Of a stretch of 64,000 bases of DNA, positions 18,910 to 30,671 are shown in pieces. The notes under the pieces were generated by a model. That model did no database searches and was not told the origin of the DNA. It saw only the letters and a program-made list of their open reading frames with translations. The position numbers and the translations under genes were made by a program. Source of the stretch: Lactarius indigo (Eukaryota > Basidiomycota > Agaricomycetes > Russulales > Russulaceae); assembly GCA_025766275.1 (NCBI GenBank), contig JAFKAC010000053.1, forward strand, positions 124,001-188,000, read 5' to 3'. How positions within the stretch are numbered: the first letter of the stretch is position 1; each line of letters begins with the position of its first letter.

Positions 18910-21900
18910 ACCCGTCAGTCTGGGTGAGGGCCTTACGTTGTAATTCTGTAATTGTGACAACGCGCTATTGATCCTTGCGAATTCCAGTAACTGTCCGAAC
19001 GGAATACCAAACGACTGAAACCAACGTGTTGGTTGACTCTGGAGCGACCGACAATTTCATCCGACCAAGCATGGCAAAACGGGCAGGAATCCCGGTACAA
19101 CCACTAGAAACACCACGCAAAATATGGAATATAGACAATACAGAAAACAAAGCTGGGTTAATCACTCATTATGTTAACCTGGAAGTAAAAACACGAGGAC
19201 AGATAAAGAAAATGACCTTCTTGGTCACAGACCTCGGAAGTGAGGACATCGTCCTCGGCTACCCCTGGCTCAGCGCCTTCGAACCCACGATCCAGTGGGC
19301 TACGGCAACTATACACCCCGACATGCAGCCAGTAGTGCTGGCCACCGAAGAAACGCTGCTCTCAACAACTGCAACTCGAGCTCTGATAGTAGCCGAGAAA
19401 GAAAACATCGTGCGAGAACTAGAAGAAGAGACATACGCAAGAGCCACCACATCAACAGAACTGGCCATACAAGCAAAACAACACCAAGTGACGACCGTCC
19501 TTCCCCCCGAATATGCCGCATTCAACAAACTATTCAGCGAGCAAGCCTCGCATCGCTTTCCCCTGGCCCGGCCGTGGGACCACGCCATCGACTTTAAACC
19601 GTCCGCGCCGGCCGCCATAGACTGCAAAATATACCCTATGATGCAGAAAGAGGAAGGCGAACTTAAGGCGTTCTTAGATGAAAAGTTGAAACAGGGCTAC
19701 TTACGCCCTTCTATTTCCCTGTACGCATCATCTTTCTTTTTCATCAAAAAGAAGGATGGAAAACTACGCCCGGTACAGGACTACCGGGTCATCAACTCGC
19801 ATACCATTCGCAACCAGTACCCCCTTCCGCTCATTCAAGACCTCATCCTGGATCTCAGCAACGCCCACATCTACACCAAACTCGATATTTGATGGGGCTA
19901 CAATAATGTATGTATCCGCGACAGCGACCAAGAAAAGGCGGCTTTCAAAACCAAGTTCGGCCTTTTTGAGCCTACGGTCATGTTCTTCGGTCTTACCAAC
20001 TCCCCAGCGACCTTCCAAGCCATGATGAACCACATATACCGCGACACGATCGCGAAGCATGAACGCCTCAGAACCACAATACGTGTCTATATGGACGATA
20101 TTGGAATCGCCACTCACTTTGATCACAACCTTGCAGCCCATGTTGCGGCAGTACGCGACGTACTCCGTATCGCGGAAGAACATGACCTGTACTTCAAGCT
20201 GGAAAAGTGCCTATTCCACCAGCCGCGAATGGATTACCTGGGGGTAATCCTTGAAAGGGGGGTAACTCGTATGGACCCCGTAAAAGTTCAAGGGATTAAA
20301 GACTGGCCAACGCCCACGAAAGTCAAGGACGTCCGATCCTTCCTTGGCTTTTGCAACTTTTACAGACTGTTCATTCGCGGCTTCGCCAACCACGCCAAAC
20401 CACTCACCAGATTAACACGAAAAGACGAAGAATGGCGGTGGACAGACGATGAAGACAAGGCCTTTAACACGCTCAAAAGCCTCGTAACCGAGGAACCGGT
20501 CCTAGCACACCTGGTACTTCAAGATCCATTCGAACTAGAGGTTGACGCGTCAGGATACGCGGTGGGAGCTGTCCTACTACAGAAAAAGTCTGACGGAAAG
20601 CGACACCCTATAGGGTACTACTCCGCAACGCTCTCAGAAGCGGAACAAAATTACGACATTTATGACTTGGAGTTATTAGCGATCGTCAAAGCCCTGAGGA
20701 ATTGGAGGCCACTACTCGCAGGGGCTCCACACAAGATCAAAATCTATTCCGACCACCTCAACCTACAGTACTGGAAATTGCCACAAAAGATTAGTCGAAG
20801 GGTTGCCAGGGAAGTACTCGAACTTTCCGAGTACGACTTTGAGATTCACCACATTAAAGGAAAGAACAACGGAAGGGCGGATGCTTTGTCAAGATGACCC
20901 GACTACGATCAAGGGGCTGAAGACAACGACAAGGTCGTTGTCCTTCCCCCCAAAGTCTTCGTAAGAACCCTCAACGTGGCGCGCACCTTTATTGCAAATC
21001 CGAATCTACAACAACCGCGTCACCAACAGGACGAAGAAATCATCAGAATGTGGGTAGACCCCCATCAACTCAAAAAGATACAGGGAGAATGGTACAAGGA
21101 CGGCAGGTTCGTGATCACCGGACCCACATCCACACATCGTGCGCTGATACATGACCACCATGACCTGCCAATACATGGCCATCCGGGCATTGCAAGGACT
21201 CAACGAATCCTGGAACGACACTACTGGTGGCCACGACTGCAACGAGACGTATGCGAATACGTACAAGGATGTGCAGAATGCCAACGTAACAAAGTAAACA
21301 CTCGACCCATACGGGCCGCACTACATCCCATCACGCCAATACTAGAGGCCACACCGTTTTATACAGTGGCAATGGACTTCATCACGAAACTCCCCCCGTC
21401 GAAGGGGTACGATAGCATACTGACAGTCACGGACCACGATTGTAGCAAGACCTCCGTCTTTATCCCATGCAAAGAGGAAATCACGGCCGAGGAAACGGCG
21501 GCTCTGTACGTGACTCACGTCTTCAAACGTTTCGGACTACTGCGTAAAATCATTAGCGACCGCGACCCACGCTTCACGTCCAAGTTCATCCGAGAAGCGT
21601 GCCGAATTTTGGGGATCCAGCAAAACATATCAACGGTGTACCACCCACGCACGGACGGACAGTCCGAAAGAACTAATCAGTGGTTGGAACAGTACTTGCG
21701 CTTCTGGGTAAATGAGCGTCAAGATAACTGGATAGCTTACCTACCAATCGCTGAATTCACGCACAACAACTGGCCACACGAACACGCCAAACAGTTGCCG
21801 TTCCAACTCCTGATGGGATACAACCCTCAAGCGGATTGGACTGATAAGCCATCTCCAATCCCTCTTGTAACTGCACGACTGACACAACTGAAAGAGGCTA

Positions 21901-22880
21901 GAGACGACGCCCAACGCCTCATAAAGAAAGCCCAAGAATCCTGGGTGCGCAACAAAGATACACCCAAATTCAAAGTCAACGACCTCGTGTGGCTTGAGGG
22001 TAAGCATCTTCGGACAAATCAACCCACGGCAAAACTAGCGGCGCGACGCCACGGACCCTTTCGGGTGACACAGGTGATGTCCCCTTACAATTATCGATTG
22101 GAGCTTCCCACGCAGTGGAGCATTCACCCAGTGTTTCACATCGATCTTCTCACCCCATACAAGCAAACCCTTTTGCATGGAGAAAACTTCACACGACCAC
22201 CGCCCGAATTGATAGAAGGAGAAGAGGAATACGAAGTCGAGGCCATTCTAGACTCCCGGCACTTCGGCAGAGGAAGGCGCCTCCAGTACCTCATCAAATG
22301 GAAGGGGTACCCAGACTCGGAGAATCAGTGGGTCAATAAAAACGACGTCTTCGCGCCGGAAGCGCTCCGTCTGTATCAAGAAACACAAGCCCACGGAAAA
22401 AGAGATAAAGTAGGGGTCATTCGGACAGAGGACAGTCATCCCCTTTTCCTTTGCTCAACCACCACTCTCATGCCCACTTCCCCATTGCGACATGTCACCC
22501 AGGCGCAGCTCCTCGACTCCCTCGCAGAAGATGCCCGCGCCCTCTTGGCTGAGGACGACGACACCGAAGTTCCAAACACTCAGCTCACGCCATGGACACC
22601 TCTTGCACCAACAGAGGGGCCCATCACCGTGCAAGAATGGGCCAACATCATCACCAGATTCCCAGACCCGACAACTACCCCTGACGACGACCGAGCCGTC
22701 ATCCATGTCTTCCGAAACGATAGCGGCGAACGAGAACCGATCACCGCTATCCCCCCAAGCGACGACCTCATCGGCGTTCGCGGAGTTTTCCCGAGCAATG
22801 ACCAGCGTTCAAGCACTGATGGAGTACGAATTGGAGGGCTGGAGGAGAGTAGCGGCGGAGTGGCAGAAGGAGCAGCTTGA
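18888..22880 (+). pseudogene. Gypsy element 2 pol, three internal stops
   Basis: Pol in the -1 frame after gag. Domains: protease VLVDSGATDNFI (about 19030); reverse transcriptase with YMDD at 20088-20099; RNase H EVDASGYAVGAVLLQKK; integrase (HGHPGIARTQ, CAECQRNK, VAMDFITKLP, IISDRDPRFTSKF, TDGQSERTNQW); chromodomain (EVEAILDSRHFGRGRR ... YLIKWKGYPDSENQW). Nonsense TGA at 18969-18971, 19890-19892 and 20895-20897; element 1 has CGT, TGC and CGA at these codons. After the chromodomain the frame stays open without a stop into MPTSPLRHVT (22470), so here the first part of the third ORF is fused to pol, whereas element 1 has a stop between. Frame ends at TGA 22878-22880. Confidence 0.95.
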
Positions 22881-23618
22881 CTCAGCAGCGGCCCGACTGC
22901 GGGAGATGCGCGAGCGACGGCAGCGATGGTGGCAGCTGAGGCTGGCCATGATGACGAAGATTATTACCCGGCGAGACACGCCTTCCTTCGAACGAAACGC
23001 GACGCTGATAATCCCCTCGTCACGCCCTGGCTCGTCCACTCCGACGGCTCCCCCATGTATCGAGGACGTGTGCGCGTGCCTGGTGCCGCCGATCACCGTC
23101 CGTTCACCGCCGCCGAGGACCCCACGCATGTCATTGCGCCTGAAGGGTTCCGGGCGAACCGACGACCCCATTACATTCAATACCCCATCACCGGGCCAGA
23201 CAGAGTAGAGAGGGACGCATCACACGTCCAAATCATCGGAGGGGCAGACCCCCTCATATTAGGAGTTATACCGGGCTCGCCACATGTCTACGGTAAGCCT
23301 TTCTACGCCGAGCCCCACGTCTCCGCCGCACTCCGCCGCACGTACCCACACGAGGACCTCGTTGTCTTCAAGGCCGACAAGATTACCGACTGTGCGCTCA
23401 ACCGAATTAACAACGAGTCGCTCACCGCGGAGGTCACGCGCTTCCGCGCAGCCAGCTATGAGCTGGATCGACTCCACGCTAGGGTGAGTCAACTCTGCGC
23501 GATGATCGAGTGCGCGCAGGGCGACAGGCACGACTCTATCTACCATCTGGAGCGCGCTACCGCTCTGGAGCGCATCGCTGATGAGCAGCGCGATTGGCCG
23601 CCCCGCGACTTTCAGTGA
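22470..23618 (+). pseudogene. Third ORF of gypsy element 2, function unknown
   Basis: Counterpart of the element 1 third ORF. N-terminal part MPTSPLRHVTQAQLLDSLAE ... ITVQEWANIITRFPDP ... AIPPSDDLIGVRG in the pol frame to 22880. The coiled-coil-like segment (LEGWRRVAAEWQKEQLDSAA) is in the +1 frame; then the first frame resumes with DDEDYYPARHAFLRT and the conserved block (IAPEGFRANRRPHYIQYPIT ... IPGSPHVYGKPFYA ... ITDCALNRINNESLTAEVT) to 23618. Conservation in all three segments suggests each is translated, but how the frames are joined is unclear (frameshifting, splicing, or an ancestral indel). The PPT and 3' LTR follow at once. Confidence 0.65.
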
Positions 23619-23648
23619 GTCTGGAGCCTCACACTAAAAGGGGGGTGA

Positions 23649-24177
23649 TGTCACGTTTCGGACTTTCATATTGCTATACTCGACTGAGGACCCTTACTGT
23701 ACTGGTTGTCACTACGGCGGTAAGGTATATTAGTGACGGACTTATCTACGACGCATGGTGATACGGTAGTACGATAGGAGATACGGTACTGATAGCTGAC
23801 TGAGGATGGACGCCACACATACTAGTACTAGTAGTACTAGGGTTTGAGCTACTTACGCGACACGTTGGACGCTTACTTACGGTGACTCATGGCAGCCCTT
23901 GAAAGCCTGCTGACTTGTATTTAAACTGGCTTGCGAAGACCAAGATACGCCATCTTGGTCTTCTTGAATCGTCACTTGTTTCTTTTCTCTTTCTCTTCAC
24001 TTTCCCTCAAGATCGTCAACTTCTCTCGCAAGACCTTCAACTCATTGGTATACCTCCGTGTATTTACCACGACATAAGCTTGGACCTCCGCGTCTTCAAG
24101 CCCGCAGGACTGTCATATTGCTAAGTTGTTACCACTGCTTCACGCTCAAGTCAAGCTCACGCCGTGACGGCGTAACA
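23649..24177 (+). repeat. 3' LTR of gypsy element 2
   Basis: 529 bp, preceded by AAAAGGGGGGTGA and followed by the target duplicate ACCAC. Fourteen differences from the 5' LTR, all transitions at CpG. Confidence 0.93.
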
Positions 24178-24182
24178 ACCAC

Positions 24183-25398
24183 AGTACACTTTGTCTCACT
24201 GTGAGTATTGGATCTCTGCATGCTGTTCATCATTCGATACCCTTGTAACCCTTGACTTACCCTTACTCATTTGGGCGGGTATCTTTACCCCTCGCTGCTA
24301 GTAAGGGTTGTGATGGGTACGGGTACAAAAAAACACCTGTGGGTTATTCAGGCCACACGATAGTCAGAGTTAGTGCCCTAGAGGCGCCGGTACACAAAAA
24401 TCTGATAAGGGACCACTATACCCCCCCTACCCCCCTAACCCAGGTATGGGCGCTTAAAATCCCGCAACCCCCTTGGCTGAGATACAATTAGTAAAGGTAG
24501 CATACGGGAAAGTAAGGTAAAGTACTAACCTCAGTCTTCGGGAGAAAAGACTGAGGTGTCACTACTGTAGCTACGATGTATATAAGTACGGCGAATGAAA
24601 ATTTTCTGTACTAAATCTATAGTGGTATAGTGGGCATCTGTACTCGACTTGGTCGTTTCCGACCTTAGCCGTGTCGGAGTTTCCCGACGCTTACTCATCG
24701 TGTGTGGCTGACACCGAGGAACTCCAACAGATTTTTGTGCGTCATGGAAAGACGCTCAAGAAGTTCGAACTGCAAAGTTGCATAATCTGCGTTTCATGAG
24801 ATAGGCCCCACACCGGTTCGCCAATGAGCTAACTGAGTTGGTTAGCCTAGTAGTGGGATACAACTTTAATCAGCGATATGTTTGCTTCCTGCAGGAATAT
24901 GGCTTCGACTCTAATTCAGCCTACTCCCTACGTGTCACAGAAGAGGACGCGCCTGCGCTCGGAGCACTTGTTACGATTGTGAAAGGGCTACAAAGGGGCG
25001 GGGTTAACCTCTTGTGATGGCGACCAGTGGGTGAGAAGAGAATCGCTTTACAGTACCCCTTACTAAAAAACTGTACATGGTTTATGCTACGACGAATCGC
25101 TGTACGGCCTCCTGCTTTTCCCCTCACCCAATATAACATCCACAGACTGGGTCCTCAGTCGGCGAGTATGTTATTTTAATTCTCAAGGAAACCGGGGCAA
25201 TTGACGCCAGCAGTCATCGGTGCAGTAATTGACACACATTCAAGTACTACGTGTGGTATAAAGTGGTACTGGCTGCACTGGCAGGTGCGCACGGTGGGTG
25301 GAGCAAGAAGCATTAGCACGGCCACAAGGATGAGTAAACATTGGGGTTGAGCTCATGTGGCGACACTACAGTAATCCGCGAACTTAGACACATACACA
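24183..25398. other. Non-coding stretch after the nested retrotransposons
   Basis: No protein match. Contains a perfect 11-bp stem-loop (ACCTCAGTCTT at 24528-24538, AAGACTGAGGT at 24547-24557, 8-nt loop), a TATA-like ATGTATATAAG near 24577, and a CT-rich run near 24421. Its left part may be residual copia LTR. Confidence 0.4.
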
Positions 25399-26201
25399 AT
25401 GGCCCACTGCCCCCCACTTTGCACGACTAAGCCATGGCCGGTTGGAATGCTTACGCTACAGGATGAACTCTTGGGAAAAATTGTAGAAGACACGGAATTG
25501 TCTGCACATGACATCCTCAACCTGTGATGTGTAAATTCAACCTTCCATGAACTCACGACTCAAATATTTTGGGAAATTTTAGTCCATACGACAGACGAGA
25601 GTACACTGGGCTTTCTGAAATTGTTGGTTACACCAGACATTACCGAGTATGTCAGGGAAATAAAAATTGTCGAGGATTTGGGCCCGGGTGAGTATAGACT
25701 TGTTGTGCGTCGTGCAGTGCTGACCGTGTACTACTTCTCTCAATAGTTCCCCACACAGTGGGGGGAAGGCGAGAGGTATAAGTTACTTGTAGTCGGGCCG
25801 CGGTCATTGAGCTATATTATTTGGCCTTCTTGTGTCGATGCTCCGAGTCTAAAATCGGCAACCGCTATTATATCAGAACGGACGGCGTGGCGAAATCAGT
25901 GGAAAATACTTTCAAAGAAAACGTACATGGGTGTTTGGCCATGCTTTTCAGAAAAGCCGATCGCCCAGCTCGCAGGACACATTTCGTCGGGCAGACCAAG
26001 AGCCGGAACTTGCCAGTGCACCTCATATATCCAAATCGATTCCATACGTGCCTTGGGGGGTCGGCACTGGCCGCGGCGCGTGCCAATGTTTTCTCTCTTG
26101 ACGCTCTCATCACACTACCATCTTACAATCTTCAAGCTATTATATGCCCACCTATTAAACTCGTGAATCGACTCTCCAGAATCGAGAAAACATGCGACTA
26201 A
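25399..26201 (+). pseudogene. F-box-like protein relic
   Basis: From ATG 25399 the frame reads a short leader, then MLTLQDELLGKIVEDTELSA and HDILNL, a TGA at about 25527, then CVNSTFHELTTQIFWEILV and EYVREIKIVEDLGPG, followed by a GTGAGT donor. The Leu/Pro-spaced start and the VNSTFHELTTQIFW core resemble agaricomycete F-box proteins, which recruit substrates to SCF ubiquitin ligases. The downstream exon is not securely in frame; an open frame at 25821-26201 may be its remains. The stop sits where Arg (CGA) would fit. The F-box label is inference from the general pattern. Confidence 0.4.
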
Positions 26202-26301
26202 ACTGTTCCCCGTCATCACACCACGACCCTCGGTCCTTTGAAGCTAGAGAGACCGTTCGATGCATCGTCCAAGCTCCACGGCACCATTTGTCTCATGCTT
26301 C

Positions 26302-26511
26302 ATGACATCTCCCACTCCCACTCCCGAACTTGCGTTCCTCTCCGCATACCTTACGGCGCAGATGACGGATTGAAGCACTGCCGACGATGCGCTCCGCTTC
26401 ACTACGGCAATGGAGTATCGACAATTCCGAAGCGTGCTCAGACCGGCGCGGGAAATAGCGGACATAGACGGACAGGACCACTTCTACACGCCAGTATTTC
26501 TGCCCAACAGG
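26302..26511 (+). pseudogene. CHAT-domain protein relic (copy 1)
   Basis: Reads TPELAFLSAYLTAQMTD, TGA, STADDALRFTTAMEYRQFRS, VLRPAREIADIDG ... HFYTPVFLPN, ending at a GTAAG donor. This matches the C-terminal part of CHAT (caspase-HetF-associated with TPRs) domains, whose hallmark is a SAC-H-T-A segment with the catalytic Cys. Here the Cys is replaced by Tyr, and the TGA stands where the second copy (36928-37145) has AGA. Both changes mark it as dead. Only this exon is recognisable. Confidence 0.5.
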
Positions 26512-27341
26512 TAAGACGCCCCCACTTACGAGAAATAGGCAGAGGGGCTTCTCGAGGAAGAAGCGAGCATTGGGTAAACTTCGTATCTTACGGAGCGCAT
26601 TCGACGGACTGTTTTAGGCACCTTTGTGATCGGCCCTGTCTCTCGTGAGCCTCGTTCATCTGTCGCTCACCCTTGAACGGGGCGAGGTGTGGTCTACGGG
26701 ACATACCAGCGGGTCACCTGACGTCTCGATAACTCGGCGCCGGCGGCAGTGTTAATTTAGCACATCTATTTCGAGTCGACGGACGAGGCGCCTGAAGTTG
26801 TCGAGAACCTGGAAGATATTGGTGAATGTGAATGTGGAGGGATTTGCGAGGCCCGTGAATGTCATGGGTTGGGTCACGAACAAAATGCTACGAGGAAGTG
26901 GAGAATTGGCCGACCTTGATGGGAAAAGGGAAAAGACGTAGCACAACTTGTGAAGCAAAGTTACTATCTTCGTCTGCCCCCCAATGTTCCGTCATCGTCT
27001 TGTCCCCTTCGTCTACCACCGCGAAGGATATATTTACAGAAGAGAGGCCCTGTTCCGTCCTCGAAGTTAGCCCGGGGTTCCCAAGATCTTACAGACCGAG
27101 GCGAGAAATGCATTGGGTGGGTTGGACGTCAGTCGCGCAAGTGGGAGCCATGCCGTACTCTTGTTGATATTCTCTCGCACGGATATGTGGCTTGGGGTTC
27201 GCGAATTTCGCCTTAACATTTGTATTACGCAATAGGACAGTGTACACATCAGATGATGAGGAAGGAATCAAATAGTATCAGTATGGCGGTATCGAGGACC
27301 CAAAAGGAAGATGTAACTAAAGTGTTAAACGTTAAACGATA

Positions 27342-30047
27342 TCATACCGGTGACGTGAAGGATGCAGAGGAGGAGCGACAATCTCCTGTACGCTCGGCAT
27401 TTGGCTCCCACCCTGAAGAACCCGCGATAACTACATCCGAGTCAGTAACAAACGTTAGTGATAGGGGTTGTGGTGGACGGTCTAGAGCTGGCATGGTGTT
27501 CGCGTGGATTGTCCGAGTCGAGGGGGTGTCAAGAGCGTCATTGTTATTGCGCCAACCAGGCTTCTGGCCACCATCGTCTTCGGTAGTAGCACCCAGATTA
27601 TGAGAAGAAGTAGGTCCAGGAGAAGCGCTAGAGGTAGCGGTGACTATTATCGGGACAGTGAGATATAGGATTGGATCGTCGGAGAACGAAGACAGCGGCG
27701 CACCTGTAGCAACTATATTGTCGAGAACTGGACCTGACGAAGCCGAAGGTGGGAGGTTTGGTAGATCTGAGAGTGTCGGTGGCTTTCCATGTTTCTTGAT
27801 GGAAATGGAAGCGGGTTGGGAGGTCGAGAAAAGAGGAGGGGATGTAGAAGTTTCGCAAGTTGAGTGGGGCATCTTTATACCTGAGTTGACAGTATCCTGT
27901 GATGCACTAGCGGTGGCTGAAGCTCTTGAGGCAACAGGAACGTGGGGGCTTTCGGTAGTTGACTGTAGACGGGGGTGGAAAGTGTCAAGCGGTGGCACAT
28001 CGGTGAGGCCTTCGGTAACACAAAGTGGGGCAGGCTGGGACGTGGAAGGTACACCAGGACTGGAAATGGCAGGGACCAACGCTGGATTATGATGCAGGAC
28101 AGCGCACAATGGATACGAGGATGGATCGACGAAGAAGGGTATTGGTGCAGAATCAGTACCACGATGTAGAGACACATAAATGTCGCGAATCGGTTCGAGG
28201 ATATCGTACACCACCATCCTATCGTCATCATTCTGAGCTTTGAGAACGACTTGATTCCAGAGAGCACAGAACTCGTGCTGCAGTTCAGGTGATGTATCCC
28301 GTACATCGAATTCAGAAGTTGCGTATAGAACGTCCAAGAACCAGCGAGACGGCCAGAATGATTCCCCAAAATGGTCAAATTGCTGGCGAATGACGTGAAT
28401 CCCAATGGCAAATGACAGGCTGTTACCATTTGCGGCGTAGTCTCGAAGGACAGATTCCGGGACGCCGAGTTCACTTGAGGCGAGAATGAACCACGAGTCA
28501 TCGCGCTGTTTTGACCTTGCAATGATATTGGTGACGATAACCTGTGTCACCAATCCAGTGTCTTGATTTCCGCCATTTCCCCAGCCTCTTAAAATACAGC
28601 CGAATTTGCTGGTTTGAAGCCCCCTACATTTGTTTTCGAACATGATACTGCGCATGACGGCAAGAAATTGAATGGGAAATAGTTCCGGATCAAGGGCCCT
28701 GGCGCAGATGATAGCTCGCCAATTTTTGACAGACTCCGGAAGCAAATCTGATGAGAATGTGCGGTAAAATAACCCTTCCAATGCCAACGAAAGCTTCTTC
28801 TTTTGCTCTTCGGTGAGAAGGGGAAGAGGATCTTCGACAACTTGCGAGCTGCGGAAGCCAGGTAAGCCAGAAAAGAAGCGCTCGAGTTCGTGGTCTTCGT
28901 CCAAACTGTCAAACGTCCACAGAAATGCGCGAGTGTGAATCTCCGAAGGTGATTCCAGAGCGGTTTCCTCGGCTGTCTTGAGCATGCCTTGCAAGAGTAG
29001 TGTGCGATATCTTCCCTCAAGATATTTAAAGCGATAGTAGGTTTCATGGCTGAAACGGCCAAACAAAGTGAGCCTTTGAAGAGCCCGGAATGCGAGCCAT
29101 CGTGTTCCGGCGACAATGTGCCAGATCGGCAACGAGAGTGGGGTGTGGTATGGGCTGTCGTGGCGTAAGATTGGGACAAGCGTGATGCATCCGTATAGTG
29201 CAGTGCAAATCCCGATCCATGACACCACCGACTTAAAGATTGTGAGATCAACGTTCCAAAGGAACGCGGATATGCCGGCAAAGAATAGGAAAAGGGAAAC
29301 GTGCAGCAGTGTTGGCAATGCTTCAACCGCCCACGGAAGGAGAAACTTCTCGACACCCTCAAAAAAGAACGCACGGATCCTCGCTCGCTTGTGTAGACTG
29401 TAGCGTGGCTGAGTGACCTTGAGATATCTTCGTGCCCACTGCTGAAGTAGCGTCGCAAGTAGAGCACAGCTGATGCTGATCACCAAGCTCAAGAACAAAA
29501 GCGCGTTCACCCAGACTGCATAGTTTGGCGGAGAAAATGGGGGCGGGAATGTAGGGAGGGAAGTGGAAATGTTGGATCCAGGGCCAGCGAGAGTAGCCCG
29601 ATAGATATTTGCAAGGTAGAAATTGGAAGTGTCCTGTGGGTTCGGTCGAACGTCCTGAATGGACACTGAGATCAATGAGGCGACAGCGGCGGAGAATAAA
29701 CCGGTCTGTGCGAGATCAGCGCGTGTAAATTGGTCAGAAGATAATGACGCACAAAGATGAGAATGCCATCGGCATCCGCTTTCCATCCTTCGACCATCTT
29801 CTTGTCTTCTTCCGTTGCCATGTTTAGATACATCGAGAAAATAGTCCCTGACCCATCGACGAAGTTCGACATTCCCCGTGGCTCTTGAGTCTGTCCCGAC
29901 AGAGGTGGATACGGGTGGTCACCTATGAGGATCACAGTAGTGGGTGAGAACGATGAGGATCATGATGGGGCCAAGTGGGAGTACGGTACCTCTGCTTGGG
30001 CCTATATCTGCCCCGGTCATACCGACATTCTCGAAAGCTTGGGGCAT
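27342..30047 (-). CDS. DUF6535 membrane protein, copy 1
   Basis: Three exons inferred: 30047-29990, 29922-29753, 29705-27342, introns 67 and 47 nt with GT-AG ends, giving about 863 residues. The splice at 29752-29706 joins KADADGILIF to TGLFSAAVASLISVSIQD, which restores the typical DUF6535 opening; start MPQAFENVG at 30047. Four membrane segments: about 70-92, 138-165 (WVNALLFLSLVISISCALLA), 205-227 and 232-254. Then a long cytosolic helical region, and a Ser/Thr/Pro-rich low-complexity tail of about 200 residues. DUF6535 proteins are expanded in Agaricomycetes; their biochemical role is unknown. Neighbour copies 2-4 lie in the same orientation. Most similar in N-terminus and 3' flank to copy 3, not to adjacent copy 2. 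Confidence 0.88.
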
Positions 30048-30551
30048 TGAATACTCTGGAGCGAGTCGATATTATGGAGAATAAAATCTGGGAGAGTAGA
30101 ATGTGTTAACGGTGACCGGTGACCGCTCTCAGCCAGTTGCAAAGCGCCATGATCTTGACCATGAGTGCACCACGAGGCAACGGGGTCAGCCGAATGCAAG
30201 TGCTCGAAGCGCAACAAATTGTGATTGCGAAATAAGCTGCAGCGCCTCATATTTCCATTGCAGGCGTCTACAATACTAAGACCTCTGTCGGTGGGAGTTC
30301 CTACGGTAATTGCATCGTGAGTCGAGATATACTTCAGGTTGTATCTCACGACCACGTAGTCTTCTTCCCCACAATGTCCTTGTCGTTCAATTGCCCCGCC
30401 TATCCGCAATGTTCATACCGACGCGATTGAGATGCCTAACACCGCTCCTTAGCTGTGTCAGTATCTAAACTTCACACGCATCAGTCTATTTCGTGAGCTC
30501 ATTCCACTCTGTATCAACTCCACGGTCCGGCATGTATCCGACGAACATATA

Positions 30552-30671
30552 CATCAGCAAAACAAAATTCGACTAGCCGTGACTAGGAGAACTAGCTCCT
30601 ACCATATTTGGGTGTCACTATTCAGCACTAGTCACGGCTAGTGCTCCTAGTAACGTTTTGTTTTCCTGATG
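30552..30671. mobile_element. Foldback MITE-like element
   Basis: 120 bp. Terminal inverted repeats CATCAGCAAAACAAAA and TTTTGTTTTCCTGATG (one mismatch in 16), plus an inner perfect 15-bp inverted repeat ACTAGCCGTGACTAG (30572-30586) / CTAGTCACGGCTAGT (30628-30642). No coding capacity. No clear target-site duplication. It lies upstream of DUF6535 copy 1. Confidence 0.6.

Larger units (their letters stand above)
16289..24177 (+). mobile_element. Ty3/gypsy chromodomain retrotransposon, element 2 (complete, decayed)
   Basis: 7,889 bp with 529-bp LTRs (16289-16817 and 23649-24177), beginning TGTCACG and ending GCGTAACA. Target-site duplication ACCAC at 16284-16288 and 24178-24182. Same gene order and orientation as element 1 but clearly a different lineage: LTR length and most LTR sequence differ, and proteins are similar but not identical. 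Polypurine tract AAAAGGGGGGTGA precedes the 3' LTR. LTRs differ at 14 positions (about 97.4% identical), all CpG transitions. Five in-frame TGA codons lie in gag-pol. Confidence 0.95.

Noticed and set aside
8304..24177. Classical ascomycete RIP (CpA to TpA)
   Set aside because: LTR differences are at CpG, not at CpA outside CpG, so canonical RIP is not the cause.
24415..24445. Telomere-like CCCCTA/CCCTAA tract
   Set aside because: Only a short CT-rich run near 24421, no regular repeat array.
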